A stretch of 12,234 nucleotides of DNA from Bermanella sp051277445. GTDB lineage: Bacteria; Pseudomonadota; Gammaproteobacteria; Pseudomonadales; Oceanobacteraceae. The notes under the pieces are model-generated. The model worked only from the letters and a program-made list of their open reading frames with translations. It was not told the origin of the DNA and made no database searches. Location: contig JBNMQC010000064.1 in assembly GCA_051277445.1 (NCBI GenBank), positions 1 to 12,234 of the forward strand, in the 5' to 3' direction. Made by a program: the position numbers and the translations under genes. Positions 6,742 to 12,234 of the stretch are shown one piece after another; the first letter of the stretch is position 1, and every line of letters starts with the position of its first letter.

Positions 6742-8121
6742 CTAGTCGTTCACACGCAAGGTGATGAACATAGGCGTGCCGCGGCGAACGATCCGCATGG
6801 GCACGTGGCGACCACTTGGCAGTTGTTTAGCAACGCGCTCAAAGTCATCCACATTTCGAATCATTTCGCTGAAAATCATGGTAATGATATCACCATTGAT
6901 TAACCCTGCGTTGGCGCCAGGACCTTGATTCACTGACTGCACCATCACCCCATCGGTATCAAACTGTTTTCGTTGGGCAGAGGTTAAGCCGATGACTTCA
7001 ATCCCTAGACGATTCACTTGCATGCTTCGCTCTGGCACTCGATTACTGGCCAACATGTTGTCATCTTGTGGCAATTCACCTATGACCACATTCAAACGCT
7101 TAGACTTACCATTACGAATCACCTTTAAACTGGCTTTAGTACCCGGACGAACACGACCCACCAAGTGAGGTAAGTCACTGCTTAATACCACTTCTTTGCC
7201 ATTAAACTCGGTAATAATATCCCCAGACTGCAAACCGGCCGCCGCTGCTGGGCCCGCCTGAACAACCTGACTGACTAACGCACCAGCCGCTTTCTTTAAA
7301 CCAAAAGATTCAGCCAGATTTTTATCCACTTCTTGTATGGCAACCCCTAACCAGCCACGGGAGACCACGCCGTTTTCTTTCAGCTGAGAGACCACTTCCA
7401 TGGCCACATTCATAGGGATGGCAAAGCTGAGACCCATAAAGCCCCCACTGCGGGTATAAATCTGGGAGTTAATCCCAACCACTTCACCATCAAGGTTAAA
7501 TAAAGGGCCGCCGGAATTACCTGGATTGATGGCCACGTCTGTCTGAATAAAGGGGACATAGTTTTCATTCGGTAAGCTGCGGCCTTTTGCACTGACAATA
7601 CCGGCTGTTACTGAGTAATCAAAACCAAATGGGCTACCAATGGCCACGACCCACTCTCCCACTTTCAATTTTTCACTATTACCGATTTCGACGGTCGGCA
7701 GGTTATTCGCCTCGACTTTTAACAGCGCTAGATCCGAACTTGGATCATGGCCAATCAGCTTGGCTTCCAATTCACGACGGTCATTGAGCCTAACAAAAAT
7801 GTGATCAGCGCCTTCTATGACGTGGTTATTGGTTAATACATAACCATCTTTACTGACGATGAACCCAGAGCCTAAGGAAGCGCGCTCTTGGGAGTTGCCT
7901 CTTGGATTACCACGCGGGTTTTGAGGCATAAAGTGACGAAGAAAATCAGGGATGTTTTGCGGTAAGTCCATCTGTCCACCAAAACGACTTGGCGGTTTTT
8001 GTGTGGTACTAATATTGACGACCGCGGGGCTAGCTTGCTCTACCAGATCCGTAAAGTCCGGTAATTGCGAGAATGCCTGTGCAGAGAGAAATAAAAGACA
8101 AAAGCACAATAGTTGCTTCAT
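6742..8121 (-). CDS. mucD: Periplasmic serine protease MucD (DegP/DegQ-like HtrA family)
   Basis: The 459-residue HtrA protease starts with a signal peptide (about 1-18; basic K2, a hydrophobic stretch, AQAFS) and is expected in the periplasm, where it degrades or refolds damaged envelope proteins. The trypsin-like domain has the triad H100 (LTNNHV), D130 (SSDLALL) and S203 in GNSGGPL. Two PDZ domains follow (about 255-345 and 370-457), the first starting at SRGWLGV. A flexible loop before the protease core carries a short repeated NPRGN. The ATG has GGAG seven bases upstream. It is the last gene of the rpoE operon, 52 bases after rseC, as mucD is in Pseudomonas, where its loss activates AlgU. 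DegQ would be the alternative name; the operon position favours MucD. Confidence 0.95.
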   Translation of the reverse strand: MKQLLCFCLLFLSAQAFSQLPDFTDLVEQASPAVVNISTTQKPPSRFGGQMDLPQNIPDFLRHFMPQNPRGNPRGNSQERASLGSGFIVSKDGYVLTNNHVIEGADHIFVRLNDRRELEAKLIGHDPSSDLALLKVEANNLPTVEIGNSEKLKVGEWVVAIGSPFGFDYSVTAGIVSAKGRSLPNENYVPFIQTDVAINPGNSGGPLFNLDGEVVGINSQIYTRSGGFMGLSFAIPMNVAMEVVSQLKENGVVSRGWLGVAIQEVDKNLAESFGLKKAAGALVSQVVQAGPAAAAGLQSGDIITEFNGKEVVLSSDLPHLVGRVRPGTKASLKVIRNGKSKRLNVVIGELPQDDNMLASNRVPERSMQVNRLGIEVIGLTSAQRKQFDTDGVMVQSVNQGPGANAGLINGDIITMIFSEMIRNVDDFERVAKQLPSGRHVPMRIVRRGTPMFITLRVND

Positions 8122-8173
8122 TCATAAACTCCATTACGGTTAAAACAATTTATTTATTACACTCTTTCTAACG

Positions 8174-8638
8174 CTATTGAATCTCACACATGGGTATATG
8201 GGTTTCAACACTTTGCGCTTTACGCATTAATCTTGGGTGCCAATGAGCAAAATTCAAGCTTTTAGCATGTCGATTCACCCAAACAAAACCAAGCACCAAG
8301 GCAGTAAATGCCAGCAAAACCGATAGCTTTTCTTCAATACCAAAAAGACTGGCAACCATGGCCACTATGATCATGGCGATTAAGGGGGTGCCATACATCA
8401 ATAATGAAGAGCGTAGGATAGCTTGCTCAGGTACACCAATAATCACCTGATCATTCTCTTGCACATGAATGCCATTACGATCAACTGGGAGGTCAATTTG
8501 TTTTTGCCCTGCTTTCGCCAGCAAGCTATGACCACAACCTTTTTGTGCCTGACAAGAGCCACAAGCACTCTTGACAATGGCCTGAACCCAGACCACATCG
8601 CCTTCCACTTTTAGCACCCGTGCCGATTCTTCGACCAT
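8174..8638 (-). CDS. rseC: SoxR-reducing / sigma-E regulatory protein RseC (MucC)
   Basis: The 154-residue product matches RseC/MucC: a short N-terminal cytoplasmic part with a cysteine cluster (C26, C29, C35 in SACGSCQAQKGCG), a small beta domain, two membrane segments (about 78-99 and 104-121) separated by a tight turn, and a cytoplasmic tail. In E. coli RseC belongs to the rpoE operon, and a homologous domain in RsxC-associated systems helps keep SoxR reduced; its role in sigma-E control is minor and poorly defined. The ATG has TAGG seven to eight bases upstream. It lies 34 bases after rseB and 52 before mucD. Confidence 0.92.
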   Translation of the reverse strand: MVEESARVLKVEGDVVWVQAIVKSACGSCQAQKGCGHSLLAKAGQKQIDLPVDRNGIHVQENDQVIIGVPEQAILRSSLLMYGTPLIAMIIVAMVASLFGIEEKLSVLLAFTALVLGFVWVNRHAKSLNFAHWHPRLMRKAQSVETHIPMCEIQ

Positions 8639-8672
8639 GTTAATTACCTAACCCAACAACAAAACAGGGGTT

Positions 8673-9635
8673 TTACAGCAGCTCAACGCTTTGTGCAATC
8701 CGCTGAGCAGTGGCCGCAGGAATTTCACCCACTACCGTGATTCTATGGGTCAAACCGTGCCATTGCTTGTGTTGAACCGCGAGCACCGTTGGCCCTGACT
8801 GAGCAGTACCTTCATCAAGCGCTTTTTCAACTTGCTCAACATACACAGAAAACATAACGATACCGTCGCTGTAGATGCGTCTAGCTGACAGCTTAGGTGC
8901 ATATCCGGTTGCGGCTTCATCTTCAAAGCCTACTGGAATCCAGTTTAAACGCCACTCCAATACATCTTGCTGTGTGGTTTTAAGCACCTCAGCTGTTTCT
9001 GCTTCGGTTAAAACCACGCCTTTTGTGCGCGGCTCAAAGCGAGCTTTGACGAACTCCGTTTTAGGCATGAAGTAACTAAACTGATAGCGTTCTAATACCT
9101 GCCCTTTTCGAGAGACCAGCTCGGTGCGCAGCGGCACTGTGGTTTCATGATCAAGCCACAATTGATAGAAGTGTCGACTGGCATCCTTCGGCACCAGCTG
9201 AATACCCTCAACAAGACGACCGGCAATGCGCTGCTTACCTAAACTGCGAAAGTCATACGCTTTGCTTAGCTGGCGAGTACTGCCAAGTTCTTTATTTCCA
9301 AACGGTGAACTGCCCTGCTGCTGAACCTGCTCAACAGACTGGTCCGGATGTATACAATATAACGCTTCACCGCGGCGAATCACTTCACGGGTCAAGCCGT
9401 CAAGATGAAGCAGTCGCTCCCAAATCGCGCCCTCATATGTGCCATGAACAATCTCAACACTTTGAGTTTGATTACCCGCCTGATGAATAAAGATACCCTC
9501 ATACATGGCATTTGGGGCACGTTTGAGCATATCTTCATACATGGCTTGAGCCGTGGGTGAAGCCACTTGAGCATCGTCAGCTTGGGCAAACCAAGTCACC
9601 GCCAAGATGCATAATGTAACGGTCCAGCGCAGCAT
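8673..9635 (-). CDS. rseB: Periplasmic sigma-E regulator RseB (MucB)
   Basis: RseB/MucB binds the periplasmic part of RseA, protects it from DegS-type cleavage and senses mislocalised lipopolysaccharide or lipoprotein signals. The 320-residue protein starts with a signal peptide (1-19, ending WFAQA before DDAQ). The LolA-like N-terminal domain covers about 30-205 and includes YEGIFIHQ near residue 45. The smaller C-terminal domain covers about 225-318 with the family motifs NWIPVGF, YSDGIVMFSVYVE and VVGEIP. Its ATG overlaps the rseA stop by one base (TAATG), with AGGA six bases upstream, so it is translated in step with its partner. Lengths and motifs are normal. Confidence 0.95.
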   Translation of the reverse strand: MLRWTVTLCILAVTWFAQADDAQVASPTAQAMYEDMLKRAPNAMYEGIFIHQAGNQTQSVEIVHGTYEGAIWERLLHLDGLTREVIRRGEALYCIHPDQSVEQVQQQGSSPFGNKELGSTRQLSKAYDFRSLGKQRIAGRLVEGIQLVPKDASRHFYQLWLDHETTVPLRTELVSRKGQVLERYQFSYFMPKTEFVKARFEPRTKGVVLTEAETAEVLKTTQQDVLEWRLNWIPVGFEDEAATGYAPKLSARRIYSDGIVMFSVYVEQVEKALDEGTAQSGPTVLAVQHKQWHGLTHRITVVGEIPAATAQRIAQSVELL

Positions 9636-10231
9636 TATTTTTCCTTGCTTGTCTCGAAGTTAACCACTCGTGCAAACGGCATTGCAGTACGACCTTGGCC
9701 AATAGCACTGTCCTGAGCATGTTGCTTAAGATAACTATTTAGACGTTCTTGAGCCTGCTGCAGTTCTTGCTCATTCACCCCTTCAATTGCATTAGGGCTT
9801 TGCGCAATCATACTTGGGCTGCGGAATTTACTGACATCCGGCGTCACAATTTCAACTTTGGACTTATTTGCCAGCTGCGCGTCAAACCCAGGCTGCTCAT
9901 TCAGCGGATTAAAACGAGCACCAATGACCACCGCAAAGGCAACCGATGCTGCAACGGATAAGCCTGCAAACGCTTTGAACCAAGTTTTTTGGGTTGCTTG
10001 CTGATGATTACTTGGCTCGCTCTCTAAGGCTTCGCTAACAGCCGAACTAATATCCAAGCCAGCGAATGGGCTGGTGTCACCCTTAATTGCATCGCGCGCA
10101 AGGTGATAGCGAGCCCACTGTGCTTTTATAGCTGGGTCGCTATCTAAGTCATTAAGCAAGCGTCGCATACTTAACTCGTCTAGCTCACCATCCATTAATG
10201 CGGACAAGGATTCGGGTTGTTTTTCACTCAT
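9635..10231 (-). CDS. rseA: Anti-sigma-E factor RseA (MucA)
   Basis: RseA is a single-pass inner-membrane protein that holds RpoE inactive and is destroyed by sequential proteolysis under envelope stress. From the ATG at 10231 it has 198 residues: a cytoplasmic sigma-binding domain (1-70) opening with the family motif ESLSALMDGELDE and containing WARYHLARD, one membrane span (about 87-105), and a periplasmic part (about 106-198) that RseB would bind. I prefer this ATG because GAGAGGTGA precedes it at a good distance and the family starts just before SALMD. An in-frame ATG at 10267 would add 12 unrelated residues and run through a hairpin. It follows rpoE after 88 bases and overlaps rseB by one. 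Confidence 0.93.
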   Translation of the reverse strand: MSEKQPESLSALMDGELDELSMRRLLNDLDSDPAIKAQWARYHLARDAIKGDTSPFAGLDISSAVSEALESEPSNHQQATQKTWFKAFAGLSVAASVAFAVVIGARFNPLNEQPGFDAQLANKSKVEIVTPDVSKFRSPSMIAQSPNAIEGVNEQELQQAQERLNSYLKQHAQDSAIGQGRTAMPFARVVNFETSKEK

Positions 10232-10245
10232 AGTCACCTCTCGCC

Positions 10246-10260
10246 TTAACAGGCTGTTAA
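10246..10260 (-). other. Inverted repeat just upstream of the rseA ribosome-binding site
   Basis: TTAACA-GGC-TGTTAA is a perfect 6-bp inverted repeat with a 3-base loop. It ends a few bases before the GAGAGGTGA of rseA, in the 88-base gap after rpoE. A second small hairpin, TCTTGC-TGTT-GCAAGA, lies at 10275-10290 in the same gap. Neither has a U-tract in the minus direction, so they look like mRNA structure between the two cistrons rather than terminators. The stem is short and may be chance. Confidence 0.35.
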
Positions 10261-10319
10261 AACTCATTTATGTCTCTTGCTGTTGCAAGATGTTGGTTAT
10301 AAACGTTTTTCAACGCCTG

Positions 10320-10910
10320 TTATGCACTCTTGGTATGATCCAATAATGGCGCCATTGCTTTATCAATGGCTTCCCTTGCACGAAATATTCGTGAACGCAC
10401 GGTGCCGATAGGGCACTGCATGACCTCACCAATATCTTCGTAACTTAACCCTTCTAATTCACGTAGACGGATAGCCGTGCGTAATTCTTCGGGTAGCTTT
10501 TCCATGGCGGCAAACACCACCGTATTTAGCTCATCACGGGCCAGAATCTGATCTGGTGTCGCAATATCCTTTAGAGAGGCGGCATGGGCATAATGTTCCG
10601 CATCATCCACATCGACATCTTGTGCGGGTGGCCTGCGCCCTTGGCTCACTAAGTGATTCTTCGCCGTATTCACTGCAATACGGTAAAGCCAAGTGTAAAA
10701 CTGACTGTCACCGCGAAAATTTTTAAGCGCTCGGTAAGCTTTAATAAACGCCTCTTGCGCCACGTCTTGTACTTCACTGGAATCGTTAATGTAACGTGAT
10801 ATCAACGACATAATTTTGTGCTGATATTTAAGTACAAGTAGGTCAAACGCCCGCTTGTCTCCTTTCTGTACTCTTTGCACCAGTTGTTGGTCTGAATCCT
10901 GTTGCGACAT
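10320..10910 (-). CDS. rpoE: RNA polymerase sigma factor RpoE (AlgU/sigma-E)
   Basis: This is the extracytoplasmic-function sigma factor for envelope stress. From the ATG at 10910 it has 196 residues. Region 2 (about 20-88) contains VAQEAFIKAYRAL and FRGDSQFYTWLYRIAVNTAKN, nearly as in E. coli RpoE; region 4 (about 130-185) contains LRELEGLSYEDIGEVMQCPIGTVRSRIFRAREAI, with the helix-turn-helix. I chose this ATG because the protein then starts MSQQDSDQQL, in line with the family. The start is preceded by GGGGG at four bases and a small GC-rich hairpin. An in-frame ATG at 10943 has GAGG only three bases away and would add 11 residues (MFKACSARGGA) not expected in the family. The first gene of the rpoE-rseA-rseB-rseC-mucD operon, with a sigma-E type promoter about 90 bases upstream. 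Confidence 0.95.
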   Translation of the reverse strand: MSQQDSDQQLVQRVQKGDKRAFDLLVLKYQHKIMSLISRYINDSSEVQDVAQEAFIKAYRALKNFRGDSQFYTWLYRIAVNTAKNHLVSQGRRPPAQDVDVDDAEHYAHAASLKDIATPDQILARDELNTVVFAAMEKLPEELRTAIRLRELEGLSYEDIGEVMQCPIGTVRSRIFRAREAIDKAMAPLLDHTKSA

Positions 10911-10919
10911 TGCTCCCCC

Positions 10920-10934
10920 GCGTGCCGAACACGC
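10920..10934 (-). other. GC-rich hairpin abutting the rpoE ribosome-binding site
   Basis: On the minus strand GCGTG-TTCGG-CACGC forms a 5-bp, mostly G-C stem with a UUCG-containing loop, directly followed by GGGGGAGCA and the ATG at 10910. Its position next to the ribosome-binding site suggests an influence on translation initiation. If translation instead began at 10943, the hairpin would be inside the coding region. Confidence 0.4.
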
Positions 10935-11003
10935 TTTAAACATTCACCTCTGTTATTTAATTATTGAGGCGGGTATCACTGGTTAATATTGTCAATGGTT
11001 AAA

Positions 11004-11030
11004 TTAGAATGAGCTTGTCATCAAAAGTTC
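11004..11030 (-). promoter_or_regulatory. Sigma-E/AlgU-type promoter of the rpoE operon
   Basis: Read on the minus strand, GAACTT (11025-11030) and TCTAA (11004-11008) are separated by 16 bases. The known sigma-E/AlgU consensus is GAACTT, 16 or 17 bases, then TCTGA or TCTAA-like. Transcription would start near 10998, giving about 88 bases of leader to the ATG at 10910. This is the expected autoregulatory promoter of rpoE. A TTGACA at 10990-10995 just downstream has no acceptable -10 partner. A housekeeping promoter was not found. Confidence 0.75.
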
Positions 11031-11035
11031 AACCA

Positions 11036-11144
11036 AGGGCGAAAAATATTCCTATTTGAACACACTCTGGGTGTAAAATCTGGGGCTCAAAGCTCAGCTT
11101 GCTTCTTAATTGCCCTGCTTATCAGTATAGTGAGGGCGAAAAAT
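11036..11144 (+). repeat. Direct repeat AGGGCGAAAAAT in the rpoE-nadB divergent region
   Basis: The 12-base sequence AGGGCGAAAAAT occurs at 11036-11047 and again at 11133-11144. The first copy lies just outside the sigma-E -35 box of rpoE; the second contains the nadB ribosome-binding site and the first two bases of its upstream ATG. The rest of this 232-base divergent gap (10911-11142) carries the rpoE promoter; for nadB I see only weak promoter matches (TATAGT at 11126-11131 with TTCTTA 17 bases before it). No small gene is evident. Confidence 0.4.
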
Positions 11145-12234
11145 GTTACAGGAATTAGTTATGGATCAGCGACAGGTATTTGATGTTTTAGTCATTGGCA
11201 GCGGGGCCGCCGGTTTGACTGTGGCATTAAATGTGGCTGATAACGCAAAAGTTGCCGTTCTCAGTAAAGATAAATTAGACAGTGGTAGTACTCGCTGGGC
11301 CCAAGGCGGCATCGCTGCGGTGCTGGACAGCGACGACAGCATCAAAGCCCATGTGGCAGACACCTTAGATGCCGGAGCTGGTTTATGCAGCTACAGCGCC
11401 GTGCGCCATACCGTCGAAAACAGCGCAGACGCCATTAAATGGTTAATTGAACAGCAAGTTCAGTTCAGTAAAGATAGCAATAATGAGTATCACCTCACTA
11501 AAGAAGGTGGTCATAGTCATCGCCGAATCATTCATGCTGCTGATGCCACTGGTGTGGCCGTCAGTGAGGCCTTAGTCGGTCAAGCCATTGCTCACAAAAA
11601 CATCAGTTTGTTCGAACACCGTGTGGCCATTGATGTGATCTCTTGTGAGAAATTTAAAATCCCAGGAAAAGGCGTGGCTGGCGCCTACGTTTTAAACGAA
11701 GAAAATGGTCACGTTGAAACCTTCCGCGCACGAACCGTGGTAATTGCCTCAGGCGGTGCCAGCAAATCGTATTTGTACACCAGCAACCCTGACGGCACAT
11801 CTGGCGATGGCATTGCCATGGCTTGGCGAGCGGGCTGTCGAGTGGCAAACATGGAATTCAACCAATTCCACCCTACTTGCCTTTACCACCCACAGGCGAA
11901 AAACTTTTTAATTACCGAGGCAGTTCGCGGTGAGGGCGGCCATTTGAAGCTGCCCAACGGAGAGCGTTTCATGCACAAGTTCGACGAGCGTGCAGAACTG
12001 GCACCTCGTGACATTGTGGCTCGCGCCATCGACCATGAAATGAAACGTCTGGGTGCGGATTGTTTGTACCTAGATATTTCTCATAAACCAAAAGACTTTA
12101 TTCTTGAGCACTTCCCTAATATTTACGAACGCTGCCTTGAATACGGCATCGACATGAGCAAGCAGCCAATTCCAGTGGTCCCCGCTGCCCACTACACTTG
12201 CGGTGGCATCGTGACCGATCAAAGTGGTCGTACG
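11143..12234 (+). CDS. nadB: L-aspartate oxidase NadB, N-terminal 364 residues (3' truncated by window end)
   Basis: NadB oxidises L-aspartate to iminoaspartate with FAD, the first step of de novo NAD synthesis; quinolinate synthase NadA uses the product. The frame is open without a stop to the last base, so roughly the last third of a protein of about 530-540 residues lies outside. Visible motifs: FAD-binding GSGAAG (19-24), STRWAQGGIAAV, active-site EGGHSHRRI (E121), NQFHPT (H243), TEAVRGEGG, LAPRDIVARAIDHE (R289) and PAAHYTCGG (H350). Two starts are possible: ATG at 11143 with GAGGG six bases before it, or ATG at 11161 with AGGA seven bases before it; the second fits the shorter N-terminus of Pseudomonas NadB. 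nadB divergent from rpoE is the conserved arrangement. Confidence 0.96.
   Translation, partial: MLQELVMDQRQVFDVLVIGSGAAGLTVALNVADNAKVAVLSKDKLDSGSTRWAQGGIAAVLDSDDSIKAHVADTLDAGAGLCSYSAVRHTVENSADAIKWLIEQQVQFSKDSNNEYHLTKEGGHSHRRIIHAADATGVAVSEALVGQAIAHKNISLFEHRVAIDVISCEKFKIPGKGVAGAYVLNEENGHVETFRARTVVIASGGASKSYLYTSNPDGTSGDGIAMAWRAGCRVANMEFNQFHPTCLYHPQAKNFLITEAVRGEGGHLKLPNGERFMHKFDERAELAPRDIVARAIDHEMKRLGADCLYLDISHKPKDFILEHFPNIYERCLEYGIDMSKQPIPVVPAAHYTCGGIVTDQSGRT

Noticed and set aside
9392..9589. Minus-strand open frame within rseB in another frame
   Set aside because: It overlaps the signal peptide and N-terminal domain of a clear RseB and shows no domain of its own.
10990..10995. Perfect TTGACA upstream of rpoE as a housekeeping -35 box
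   Set aside because: No acceptable -10 hexamer at 16-19 bases; the expected position reads CCGCCT.
11056..11079. TTGAAC and TAAAAT as a nadB promoter
   Set aside because: The spacing is only 12 bases, too short for a sigma-70 promoter.
11166..11363. Minus-strand open frames within nadB (also 11654-11848)
   Set aside because: They oppose the fully conserved nadB frame and start next to no ribosome-binding site I can support.
1..12234. Mobile element, CRISPR array, phage, toxin-antitoxin or defence system
   Set aside because: All coding space is filled by conserved housekeeping genes in known order; no transposase, integrase, regularly spaced repeats, tRNA or foreign-looking block was seen.

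Overview
This is core chromosome of a gammaproteobacterium. The gene order matches the rpoE(algU)-mucABCD-lepA-rnc-era-recO-pdxJ block, with nadB divergent, as I know it from Pseudomonas. The moderate GC content and individual protein features (NadB and RpoE close to both Enterobacterales and Pseudomonas versions) suggest a marine Oceanospirillales-type relative. That placement is inference, not a database result.

Layout from left to right. Bases 1-779 (+) are the 3' end of a BarA/GacS-type hybrid sensor kinase (receiver plus HPt domain), which converges on the minus-strand genes across a hairpin. Bases 822-6572 (all minus, read right to left) hold lepA, a DUF4845 gene, rnc, era, recO, pdxJ and acpS, tightly packed with overlaps of 4-8 bases or short gaps. 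Hairpins sit at the lepA/DUF4845 and era/recO junctions and beyond acpS, so this cluster may consist of two or three separately tuned units. Bases 6742-10910 (minus) are the envelope-stress operon rpoE-rseA-rseB-rseC-mucD. Bases 11143-12234 (+) are the first 364 codons of nadB, cut by the window end.

How the genes work together. RpoE is the extracytoplasmic sigma factor, RseA its membrane anti-sigma factor, RseB the periplasmic guard of RseA, RseC a membrane protein of the same operon, and MucD a periplasmic HtrA protease that clears misfolded proteins. A good sigma-E type promoter (GAACTT, 16 bases, TCTAA) lies upstream of rpoE on the coding strand, so the operon is probably autoregulated. 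The left block combines translation and RNA processing (LepA/EF4, RNase III, Era), DNA repair (RecO), vitamin B6 synthesis (PdxJ) and acyl carrier protein activation (AcpS).

The region is ordinary in gene content and I found no undescribed system. The points worth a second look are the absence of lepB from between lepA and the DUF4845 gene, several well-formed hairpins at gene junctions, the sigma-E autoregulatory promoter, and three genes (recO, rseA, rpoE) whose longest reading frame is probably not the true protein.
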